From NCBI GenBank assembly GCA_943737045.1, contig CALSFV010000029.1:806001-870000 (forward strand): a DNA stretch of 64,000 nt. Reading direction: 5' to 3'. The position numbers and the translations under genes are program-made. This DNA comes from Parapristionchus giblindavisi. Lineage: Eukaryota > Nematoda > Chromadorea > Rhabditida > Diplogasteridae. Shown here piece by piece: positions 44,683 through 55,516 of this stretch. How positions within the stretch are numbered: the first letter of the stretch is position 1; each line of letters opens with the position of its first letter. The notes under the pieces were generated by a model, which saw only the letters and a list, made by a program, of their open reading frames with translations, did no database searches and was not told the DNA's origin.

Positions 44683-46061
44683 TCAGCCACCTTCTTCAGA
44701 GTGACCTCGACATGCACCACCAAGCATTCCCTTCTTCTTAGAGAATGAGTTCATCACCTGAAGAATATTGATTGGATTATTAAATCAATTAAATTAATAT
44801 TATTAATAGATGTACAAGTATAAGTATGCACGCACTTTAAATATAATTTTTTTGATTAAATACGTTAACTAGCAATGTGCCCTATGGTGTCAAACCATTT
44901 TAACACAGCGATATGATCAAGAGTTCAGTATGGGTTAAACCGTTTGACGACTAACGTGACGTCACAACCCTAGGCGTTCGCCAACAATTCTCCGCCTATG
45001 CTTGTGACATCACGTTTGTCAGCAAACCGTTTGCCAACGTTCATGGATACGGCCGCAGATTCCATACAGTAGGCAAACGACTCAACTTCCCTAATCAATT
45101 AATACACTGCTTTATGAAACTTAAACTGCCAGTTTTGAAGGAGAAAAAAAGAGTAAATTGCAAGATAATACTAAAAGAAACAAGTACACAACTAATGGTA
45201 AGCACATTTTAGAATAGCCATAAATTCACAAATCAATAAATCAATATTATCATTCCCTCTCACCTTCGGATTGTCCATGTGCTTTATGAGCTTGGAGGGG
45301 TCCTGTATGATCTCCATCACGGTGGTCAACACCTCCAATGATAATTCTAATCAATATTAACAATTTCATTTAGGTTACAGTACTCTTCCGGACTACAGTA
45401 TAATATCAGAGGCTATAGGACCATATCATATTTCAGATTATCGTACTACTACATTTGAAGTAGACTTCAAGTAAATTTCAAGTAAGTGGCGTATTTTAAG
45501 TAGACAAGTTTATGATTATAATTATAACAGCCTTGCATCCCCTCTGGTATTTCAAAACTAAAAATCTACTTAAAATACGTCACTTACTTTAAGTTTATTT
45601 TAAGTCTATTTCAAGTGAAAGAACATTTGACGAAATTCATTACAGTATGTACACCACTTGAAAAAGACTTACAAACCTACTTCAAGTGAAAATGAGATCA
45701 AAGATCACTAAGTTTTGAAATACAGCTTTTCCCTAACATGACCACCGACAACTGTGGACTACGGTAGCATATTTATTTGTTTATTTATTAGGGAATCTGT
45801 GGGTGAGAGGTATAGGTCGAAAAGTACGCTACAACCTACGAAGCCTGACCTCATTTCGGGATATTTTTGAACACCTGGCCTCCTCACATTGTCGGGGTAC
45901 GAAAAAGAATGATGGCAAAGCGAACGTCCAAATTAATGAACAAGTAGAATAAACGAACTAACCCTCCATCGAAGACTGCATCGCCACCGTGATATTACAT
46001 TCATCCGCGTATTGGAACATCGGCTGCATAAAGGGAGGATGGCATGTTCGTGGACATGTCT
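44683..46061 (-). CDS. Hip/ST13-like cochaperone, C-terminal STI1-type module
   Basis: Hip (ST13) is a cytosolic Hsp70 partner whose C-terminal STI1/DP2 module binds client or chaperone. Exons 46061-45963, 45346-45264 and 44757-44683 (TGA) join in phase. The end reads EVLTTVMEIIQDPSKLIKHM then DNPKVMNSFSKKKGMLGG. This matches, from memory, the ST13 ending [20 protein letters not shown] followed by LISKLSAKFGG. The exon before holds PPFMQPMFQYADECNITVAM. The TPR-bearing N-terminal part of the family is not visible between 46062 and 47037, so the gene is either interrupted or a fragment. A stress-inducible-protein relative is the main alternative. Confidence 0.6.
45430..45725. repeat. CTTGAAGTAGACTT repeat copy in an intron
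   Basis: Two opposed copies of the family lie back to back (TGAAGTAGACTTCAAG and complement), forming a hairpin in the intron of the Hip-like gene. Confidence 0.65.
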
Positions 46062-46524
46062 CTGCAATTATTGATTGATAACGTCTTGCTCTCGATCTAC
46101 CAATACATTAACGACAGATACAATTTCTAATGTCTCATTGTGTGCTGTATCAATCTATATTAAACACAAAAAGAGGCAGTATCCACGAACATTGCCTATC
46201 CGATATTTGGCAAACGCCTCCGTCCACGATTGTGACATCACGTTTGTCGACAAACGGTTTATCAACGTTCATGGATACGGCCCCATAGAACATTCCAGAT
46301 GAGAGAGATCAGTGATAACATTGAAGATGAGATGAGCATACATGTATTGCATGTTGAATACAATAGTACAATCTAACCTCGATATGCTACATGATATCAC
46401 CGGGTGAATAGGCGGATCTGACGAGATCGAGGCTAATCGAGCCCACGTTGGTATCGTCTCCCTACTTGTTAGTTTCTGCCTCGAGCACGATCTATCTAAC
46501 AAGCTCAAAGATCATATAACACCA

Positions 46525-47047
46525 GATCTTGCAGTTATTTTTTCGAGAAAATAATGTAGCACCGTAACGAGTTTGGTTTGGCTTTGTTCATAAAATATGA
46601 ATACGAAATGTGATAATCGGTCAGACATACATGGCTAACGTATACAAAACAAACAATTTTATGTTAATTATAACAAAGAAATAACAAAGAACGATGATAG
46701 TACAGTAGATTCTGTTTCACAGATGGGACAAGACAAAAAAAGACATCTCATAGATGTGTAAACCTTACAACATTGGACAAGAATCATAAGCAAAACAACA
46801 ACAAAAACACATTTGAATTCAAAATCAACCAACAAATCGGTAGAGTTATGGATGATGGATAACAATTTGAAATATTCACAGATCAAAGATCACTCAACTA
46901 TGTGATAACATAAAAACTAAACAGGGAAAACATTCACAGGATGGGTAAAAAAGGGGGGATATAAATGTCCTATCTAAAAGGAAATACAGTAATATTTGAG
47001 ATATCTCTCAAGAGATAGTACAGATAGGCTGCATGAATTAGAAACCG
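46525..47047. repeat. Inverted segmental duplication, right copy (partner 1-520)
   Basis: Reverse complement of the window's first 520 bases, covering the stop codon and 3' flank of the gene at 47038. Positions 46340-46440 just beyond carry the ACACCCGGTG dispersed repeat. Confidence 0.8.
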
Positions 47048-48869
47048 AAGAAGTTGAACGAAGTTTTCTCATCGTCGCCACCACTTTGAGGCTGTTCACC
47101 ACCTACAATAATAAAATAATAATATTATTATTAAAAGTATAATTATACCCGAAATATATATATCATACGAACAGCAAACAAATTTAGAAAAGGCAAGTAG
47201 ATAGCAAAATTAAATATATCAATTACCTTCGGCAAAGTTGAAGGAGAAGTTCATCTTGGAAGTGTTCGCATCTCCTTCTCCACCACCAGCGCCTCAAACA
47301 AGGGATAACTTTATTGGACATCAATAAATCAATAATCAATAATCAAACTACCGTACCGAACATATTGAAAAAGTCTGCACCGCCTCCAGAGGGAGAAGCA
47401 CCTTCAAAAGATACAAATTATTTAATTATTATTAATATAATTTGCGACATGATCGTTTGAACATACACTAATGATTTCAGACGTACTCAAGCCAATTTCG
47501 CAAAACAATAATCAATGAATGGTATATGTCACAGTTGAAACTCAAATACCACAATTGAGTGATAGACAAGACAAATATGATTAATATAACTGACGGCCAA
47601 TATAAGTGACCTGAAATATCATAGATCTATGTCGTATTTAGCTCAAAATCCGGTCAGGCTTGGTACTTTGTAACATACTTTTCGACCTATGAAACAGGTC
47701 ACTCGACTACGCGGGGGGCGATCGATTCGGCAACGATCGTTTCGGCAACGGATCATAAATCGGTTGGGAGATGGCCTATGGCAACAAAAGTTGTATCATT
47801 GTTATCAGTGGGGGTGTACGGTATTGTGTTACCGTAACCGTCGGGAATCGCGAACTGATTTTTTTCAGTGGACCCATGACCCGGGGTTCATGGTTGAAAA
47901 TTACCGAAGTCGAAAAATTAATGAGGATAGGAGACCAAATACTATATGCCTGTATATCGATAGTCAGCTAACTTTTATTTTTATGGATACCGTAACCAGA
48001 ACCACCGTAATCAAAACGCGATTTGCCTTGAATTTCGCTATAATATTGAAGAGTACGGTAGCTAGATTACGGTAGATCGGGTTACGGTATCCATAAAAAT
48101 AAAAGTTAGCTGACTGTTGATATACAGGCATATAGTATTTGGTCTCGGACCATCATGAATTTTTCGACTTAGGTAATTTTCAACCATGAACCCCGGGTCA
48201 TGGGTCCACTGAAAAAAATCAGTTCACGATTCCCGACGGTTACGGTAGCACAATACCGTACACCCCTACTGATAACAATGGTAAAAGTTTTGTTTCCATA
48301 ATCCATCTCCCAACCGATTTATGACCCGTTGCCGAAACGATCGTTGCCGAATCGATCGCCCCCCGACTACGCGACTAAATTTGCATTTATTCTCGACTAA
48401 TGTTGTCTAACGTATTCGAAAGCACCCTTGAACCTTCTTGTTCTTCTTCTTCCTCCTCTTGTCCTCTTCCTTCATAATCATCTTCATTCTCTTCTTCATC
48501 ATCTCTTTGTTGTTCCTCTTCTTCATCTTCATTACAAACACTCTCACCTCCATCCTCTTCCAGCTCATCAGACAGACTCTTCTACAAATCATCAGAGTTC
48601 AAAGATCAAAGATCAAACTACAAACTATAATCCTCACCTCAATATCATCATTCAACTCCATCGGTTCAGCTTGCTGTTCCGCCCCTTCTGTGTGACTCTA
48701 CAATAGATAGCGTAACCGTATTTTCGTTACAGTAACCCATGACCTACCGTATGATGGTCGATGGCAGCTTCATCTACACTCTCATCAGGATTCTGTTGAT
48801 GATTAGGATGAGGAACAGTGGAGATGACCTTATCGCCGTTATCTCTCAATGAACCATCACAAAAAAATT
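47038..48869 (-). CDS. Acidic, Gly-rich protein ending in FNF/FFGF motifs (partial)
   Basis: Exons 48869-48748, 48697-48638, 48581-48426, 47401-47357, 47292-47227 and 47102-47038 (TAA). The first three join in phase: polar, His/Gln/Asn-rich, then a dense acidic run (GESVCNEDEEEEQQRDDEEE). The last three join in phase and read GGGADFFNMFGAGGGEGDAN, SKMNFSFNFAEGGEQPQSGG, DDEKTSFNFFGF. Between the two groups (48425-47402) one small exon is probably missing, and a 652-bp transposon occupies the intron. It looks intrinsically disordered with aromatic FxF repeats. No function is recognised. A paralogue appears to end at window position 10 on the other strand. Confidence 0.6.
47713..48364. mobile_element. 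652-bp palindromic transposon with 8-bp target duplication
   Basis: The ends are GGGGGGCGATCGATTCGG and its complement CCGAATCGATCGCCCCCC. GACTACGC flanks it at 47705-47712 and 48365-48372. An unoccupied version of the site sits in a related repeat at about 58895-58935. The body is a near-complete foldback with no ORF. An 8-bp duplication suits the hAT group, but the ends do not prove it. Confidence 0.9.
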
Positions 48870-48922
48870 CTCGTTAGAGGCTGAACTTGTAGTGGAATGA
48901 GCAGGAGACTGAAATGGACACA

Positions 48923-48923
<1 letters not shown>

Positions 48924-48995
<72 letters not shown>
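48924..48995. repeat. TAA trinucleotide microsatellite
   Basis: About 23 uninterrupted TAA units. Confidence 0.95.
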
Positions 48996-49204
48996 TTTAA
49001 TCCTTCAATAGAACACATCGGGAATTATATGCAAACTTTTCGTTTCCGATTTTTCGTTTCACTTATTAATTGTATGATTGAAGATGGTTTTTATTATTAT
49101 TCATGATTATTTTAATGATAAACAAAATGCATTAGAATTATTAATTAAGCATTGTAAAAAATGTATAAAAAATGACCCTGATGCAAAGGATTATCACAAC
49201 TCAG

Positions 49205-49292
49205 CAAAAGAAAAGTGCTGCAAGGGGGATCGAACCCATGACAGCCAAAAGTGAATGCAGACACCTTATCCACTACACTACACAGGCCGCTG
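49205..49292 (-). pseudogene. tRNA-like relic (A/B box)
   Basis: On the minus strand TAGTGTAGTGGATAAGGTG (A-box-like) precedes GGGTTCGATCCCCC (B-box-like) by about 30 bases. The ends do not form a good acceptor stem, so it is not called a functional tRNA. Confidence 0.55.
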
Positions 49293-49538
49293 ATGAGATG
49301 TTTGATAGATGAGTTAACGAACCCATTGGGATTTGTTGTGTGGAGATCAAGCGAATTTTTAAATCGACCCCCACAAAAAAATCATAACTTGCTTTGCGGG
49401 AGGTTTTTTCTCACATCAATTTTTTTGCAAGTCTATCATGACCGCATCCACACGCCCTATTCGTCTCCGCTCTTACATTTTTGGTTGAATTAAAATAATA
49501 TTTGTATCTCTCGACTCACACGTCTTTTTAAAATTACC

Positions 49539-52300
49539 CTAATCATCATTATGATCCTCATACAAATTGAGCAAGGGTTTCTCTTGTGACTTTTCTGTTT
49601 CCTTCAACGTATCTCCAGCTATAGTCGAAAAACTCTGAAAACGGGCCATCTTTGGAGCTAAATACCGAGCTCAAAAAATATTTGCATACCACGAGGGTTT
49701 GCCCATTATTCTAACATATCGAGAGGTACTCAAAAACGTTACTATCTCAAAACTTATATTTTTTGCTGTACCGGAGCCTGTCCGACTCTTACGCAAACGG
49801 GCTCATATAAGGCCCATTTTAGGCCACTTGATAAAAAATAAAGCTAAAAATGACGATTTTTAAGCGAAAATAACGAATTTTGTTATTCAACCCACCCTAT
49901 TTCGAGAATTGAACCACTATATAAAAATAAACGGCGAGGGTACCGAAAATGTATGATTGACTAATGGTTTGACGGCAAAGGTGACGTCTCAAGTGTAGAG
50001 GGAGGAGCTTTGGCGAACGGTCTCCGCCTACGCATGTGACCTCACGTTTATCGAGGTTCGTGCATACGGGCTCTGAAGCCATAAATCCACCTACTAGATG
50101 TACCAGGTACATTGTACCTCCATTGCATGCATTAATCAGAGTTTGCTGTATTAAGTACAAAGTACAATTCAAAAGATCGATAAGGATAGACCATAGTATG
50201 GTCACCATACCATACCTGGGCGGATATAGACGCAGCTTGCTGCTCGATATAAGCGTTCACTGTGGCATGCTTCGTCATGACGAGTTGTTCTCGTGTGGAC
50301 TCAGGGGGATGACGAGATACGGTAGCCGATTGACGAGGTACGGTAACCAATTGATGAGGTACGGTAGCCAATTGATGACGTACGGTAGCCAATTGATGAC
50401 GTACGGTAGCAAATTGATGAGATACGGTATGCACTTGAGGAGCCGCTGCGGCCACAGGGTAAGGCTGCGACTAAAACATTAAACAATTAACATATATTAA
50501 TTATCATCAATTAATGATTAAAATAAATTAAAAGTACACACCTTTCTCGTTCTCTGAGTATCTGGATCCAAATCGTCGTCGTAATCCAACAGAGCCTAAA
50601 ATAGATACCGATTGATTCATATTGATCAGATACCGTATACCAACCTGTGTACAATCCATCCTCGAGCAAGCGACGCTGCTTCTCCTGTTCCTACAAATTA
50701 CAGTATCACATCAACTACAGTATCACCCTAACATCAACTACGGTACTCCCGTGACATCAACTACAGTACCCCCTGACATCAACTACAGTACCCCCGGCAT
50801 CAACTACAGTACCCCTCCAAATACCTTCAGTTCATTCAGAGTGACAGTTTCGACATCCAACGTCGCTTGCATCTCTGCGTTCTTCACCTGAAGCTTTGCA
50901 AATTGTACGCAGAAATCGGCGAGGGGCAACTTCTCCTCGCTCTCAGCTGCAATTATCGATTGAATCTTCAGGATTACTGAGAACTGAGACTACAGTAATC
51001 AATGCGACTACTGTATCCTGCTACTTAAATCAATCAATACCTGCAATTCGTTCTCGTTCCTCTTCATCATCGAAAGCTTTGATATCAGCCACGAGTTGTG
51101 CAATCTCTCCCTCGATCTCTCGACGCTCAGCCGCTTGCTAAACAATAATACCGTAGTATTATCAATCTCAACCATCATTATCGATTGATGATACCGTAAT
51201 CTACCTGTTCCATCTCTTTCCGCCAAGGAGCACTTGCCATCTTCTGATCGAAATCGGCAACTTGTTCGAGTGCCTCAAACAAATACTACAGTAACTTCCT
51301 AACTATCGATTTATTGAAAGCTCACCATTGCCTTCGTCTGTTCGATACCTGCTCTGCGAGATTCGAGCTAAAATTACAATTATTGATTTTTTAACGGCAA
51401 AATAAATACCGTACCACGATCGTATCGAGTCGAATTCTCTCCTGATTGAGAACATGAAGTTCTTTCATGTCCTTGATTTCATCACGAAGACTGCAATATA
51501 CGACTATAAACAAAGAATCTTGAGCAGGCTTGAAATGAAATTATGTACAATAAAAATACAATTCTATTATTGGCACAATCTATATCAATACAAGAATTGG
51601 TTCTTCTTCCGATAAAGACATCGACCTCAACCCACCGACCTTCTTTGTGAAATAAATAGTCAAAAGAATTAGAATAGACTTGAAATTGAAAAATTGTGTG
51701 ATGCAATTATCGGAAGAACTAGCCACGGCCTATCCCCCAATAGCATATCCACGATGTTTCCTTCCAACCAGTAGATATCCCGTCTCACACCGTTCATTAT
51801 CCTTGAGTAACGCCGCGAGCTTTGCCTTCTTCTCGTCTCTCGTCGCGGCGGCGTGCGCCTACACGCGATTTCTTCTCCACTAAAACATAAAGATTTAATT
51901 TAAATGGAAGCATTTTTTTCGAAATTTTCGTTCCGTGGCAGATTATACGACCCTATGAGGTCCGCAGTGATAGCACTTTTAATTCAAAGAATCCACACCA
52001 ATATATGGCAAGCTAATTTAAGATCTTCCTAAACAAGCAGGCATTGCATCTAGACAAGTTTCAGATTAACGTAGCATATAAGCAACGGACTTCCTGTAAT
52101 CGTATCCTCGAAGTCTTTATCAATTTCCGCCAACTCATCCGATTCCATGCCTGAACGTACTAATCGAGCTCGACCCTGAATCAATCAATATCAATCAATA
52201 ACAGTAGAGAATATCATCTACCACAGCAAGGATGACTCGAACAGTATCCATATCCTCTGCAGCTCGACAAACATCTTCACAGATGGGATCAAACCACGGC
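49539..52300 (-). CDS. Coiled-coil protein, unrecognised (5' end interrupted)
   Basis: Exons ~52300-52222, 52175-52071, 51858-51791, 51490-51415, 51367-51326, 51273-51205, 51137-51041, 50946-50825, 50690-50645, 50595-50542, 50470-50216 and 49618-49539 (TAG). From 52222 to 50645 every phase joins. The sequence begins WPWFDPICEDVCRAAEDMDT and continues as Glu/Lys/Arg-rich helix (AATRDEKKAKLAALLKDNER, ERREIEGEIAQLVADIKAFD), typical of a coiled coil. The 46-base exon at 50690 ends one base out of phase with the next, so the last three exons are uncertain. The first visible exon runs into repeat sequence near 52300. No family is recognised. Confidence 0.6.
50300..50455 (-). repeat. 21-bp in-frame tandem repeat within an exon
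   Basis: Five to six copies of CATCAATTGGCTACCGTACGT encode a degenerate heptad, HQLATVR or HQLATVP. The ACGGTA core is the same heptamer that is scattered through introns across the window. Confidence 0.7.
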
Positions 52301-53204
52301 CATCCAAGGGGTCGCTCCAAAAATGGTCATGGCAAATTGCCAAATTTTGAAAATTTTCCGTGTGAGAATTCACTGGCGCGCATTTCAAACATAATTTTCA
52401 AAAAAAATTTTTGGAACAGTGTGATTCCTTTCGTTAGTTCTTGATGGTTTTCAGTTTTTAGAAACTTTTTTATTAATATAATTTATTAATTTAGTTTAAT
52501 ATAGTGATATGATTCACTTTGGCTCTATTTCTTCTTCCTGTTTTTGTTATTTCGTTCACGTTAAATCTTTTTAATTGACATTATTCTGAAGAATTAGAAT
52601 ATTTTATTATAAAACAATTTAGAAAATAACAGAATAATATTAATCACCGTTTTATAAATGCAAAAATAAATAAATATTAAATTTTCATATCCCCGCCAAA
52701 AAAATGAGAACTGTGTAGCAGCCCCAATAGCGTGCGCTAACTGAGCAAAACTTGGCAATTTGCCAAATTCTACGGAACCACCTTCTAGTGGAGGAGCGAG
52801 CGACTTTTCTTAAGGGCTTGAATGGCCGTGTCAAACTTACTCATACTCGTCACGTCCGATGAAAACAACACGTTTAAGTATCCTGAAAAGCTGGTATTCG
52901 ACATTTCTCGATAAGAAAAATAACAGAATACAGATAAGAACATCCTTAGGTAATTTCAGAGCAGCGAAATATTGGTCAGGATATCCTAGGATATGGAACG
53001 ATCGATATAAGTAGCTAGGGCAGCGTGTGGTTCTTTCTGTCTTTTCGTACTCTTCCGGAGCCGTAAACTGTATCCCGGCCGGCGAGTTTTTGTTAATGTA
53101 ATTTTTTTTATTTACGATTGAATTTTGAAATTTACCCGTTACTTTTCTATGTCATTCGAACGTTAAGCACTAGGCTTCATCCTGATATCATTATTAATGG
53201 TGTG

Positions 53205-53686
53205 GTGCAGTATGCAGCCAAACTTAGTCGACTTCGCATTTCTCACCTAAATCGTCTCTTTCCGATCATTATTTCCGCTATTTTCGAAATGTACCCAACA
53301 CGATTCATACATAATTCGATTCACCAGACCCTATTCTTTGTCATAATCATACGTTTCACGCTCTCTCGAAAGCCGCGCGCGTGCAGTATGCAGCCAAACT
53401 TAGTCGACTTCGCATTTCTCACCTAAATCGTCTCTTTCCGATCATTATTTCCGCCATTTTCGAAATGTACCCAACACGATTCATACATAATTTGATTCAC
53501 CAGACCCTATTCTTTGTCATAATCATACGTTTCACGCTCTCTTGAATGCCGCGCGCGTGCAGTATGCAGCCAAACTTAGTCGACTTCGCATTTCTCACCT
53601 AAATCGCCTCTTTCCGATCAATATTTCCGCCATTTTCGAAATGTACCCAACACGATTCATACATAATTTGATTCACCAGACCCATT
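53205..53686. repeat. 176-bp tandem satellite, 2.7 copies
   Basis: The unit starts at GTGCAGTATGCAGCCAAACT at 53205, 53381 and 53557. Copies differ at only a few bases. The last copy breaks off near 53686. Confidence 0.93.
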
Positions 53687-54219
53687 AATTTTCAGATGAG
53701 CCAGATTGACATCGCATGGCTCTCTCGGTGCATTATGAATTAATATTAACCGGTTTTACCATTAATTACGGTGATTTATGTGGAAATAAAGCATTTATTT
53801 TCAGAAGAATGTTGTCTAATAATCGTATGAACGATATTTTTATATTAAAAGCACATTAAAATGCAAAAATTGTTAAGTTATTCGATGATCGCGACAGAGG
53901 AATATATGTCGTGACACAGCGTATGACCCAATTCAACTCTAGGTATACGGTAGTTTTCACGACATGAACGAGTTTCAAAGAAGCGCAGTTTCCTATTGTT
54001 ATATTTCATTTTCGTGATATTTCTTTTTTACCATTAGAATCGGCATCATCGATAACGTTGAAAAATAATAAAAAATATAATTTTACTGCACGTTCGTAAT
54101 TTTCGTACTGCGGTCCCTAGATATAAGTCTTTCAACATGTTTTAAGTTATTGATTAAGTTTCACATGAAATCGGCAAAGGCAACATCGGCGAAGGTGATC
54201 TTTCTATTGAAAACATGTA

Positions 54220-54850
54220 GAACATTTAGTTTTTTTTTTCCATAAGAATGCGAATTTCTTCAAAAATGTCAGCATAATCTCGCTAGACCCACAATCTATG
54301 AGCTTGAACGTAATGGCTTTTACAAGAAATAAAGTCAAAATCACGCAACAACATAACTAAAGTTGAAAAAATAGGAAAATCAAAAACAAAGAAATTTGAT
54401 CGTGTGCAATACAAGGGCGCCTTTTATCAGAAATACACCATAATTATTTTGAGGGAGAATAAAATCAATTTTCATGAATTATCGGATCATGCATGATTTT
54501 ATTTGTATCCGTGATCATGCATGGAATCAAACACCTGAGCAATAACAGTCATCGCGCGATGCTGAGAATATTAAAATTGTTCGATTAATCAATCGATTTC
54601 CCTGCAAATTGATTCGATTCTCCCTCAAAATAATTATGGTGTAATTGTGATAAAAAGCGCATCGTATATTGCACCCCCTCGAATTTCTTAATTTTTGATT
54701 TTCCTATTTTTGCAATTTTAATTACGTTTTTGCGTGATTTAAGTGGTATTTATAGGCGTGGTTATTGCGTTCAAGCCCCTAGATTGTGGCATTAGCGAGA
54801 TTTTATTGAAATTTTAAAAGAAAATCGCATTTTTTTTGTAAATTGTTAAA
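54220..54850. mobile_element. Foldback element, partial relative at 1512-1700
   Basis: The arms (54230-54465, 54615-54850) complement each other through ATTCTCCCTCAAAATAATTA and the surrounding 200 bases, with moderate divergence. The target duplication is not clear. Confidence 0.65.
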
Positions 54851-55516
54851 AAAAGATCTCTTTTCATTACTGCTAAATTAAATGCACTACAAGCTTTGAA
54901 TAGGAAGCTCCTTCCTGCGCATAGATTGATGGAGATAATATATTTATCGCATCTTGGAGAAAAGAGACGAGGGATTTTTTCATAAACAATTAAAATACAT
55001 ATTAAAACAAGAAGTAGCGACGATATAGGTGCAATTACTGGATTGCAACCTTTATAGAATTACTAAACACTTGAGGAGAGATTGATGTGACAATAGTTCG
55101 ATCTAAATTATTCCATTTTCGGACAACGTCGAATTTACAGATTTCATCAATAACTTAAAACAAGTTGAAAGACTATTATGTCTTTCCATATCCTGACCAA
55201 TATTTCGCTGCTCTGATCTTACCTATGAATATTCTTATCTGTATACCGTGCATCTTCTCGAGATACCTGATGCTTTTAACGCCAATAAATTATCCGTGAT
55301 CATGCATGTAATCCATGTAATCTCAGAATACTTGCATGATCACGGATATTCCATGCATGATTCGAGTATATTCCATGCATGATCATGCCATTAATTGCTC
55401 AAATTATCCATGATCATGCATGGATTCAAACACCCATTGCACGGCTTCGTTATTGAGATTAATTGCATAATCGATTTCTTGAAGGATTAGCATCTCTACA
55501 TCGTCATCAGTTCAGA

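Larger units (their letters stand above)
52300..55440. repeat. Repeat-rich, gene-free interval
   Basis: A TGGCAATTTGCCA-type inverted pair brackets 52325-52770. Segments near 52880-53000 and 55140-55250 are inverted copies of each other (CCTGACCAATATTTCGCTGC). A foldback lies at 54220-54850. GATCATGCATG motifs cluster at 54485-54530 and 55295-55425. No exon is supported. Confidence 0.55.

Noticed and set aside
48407..48706. ORFs on the plus strand opposite the acidic exon
   Set aside because: Shadow frames of the Glu/Asp-rich minus-strand exon at 48426-48581.
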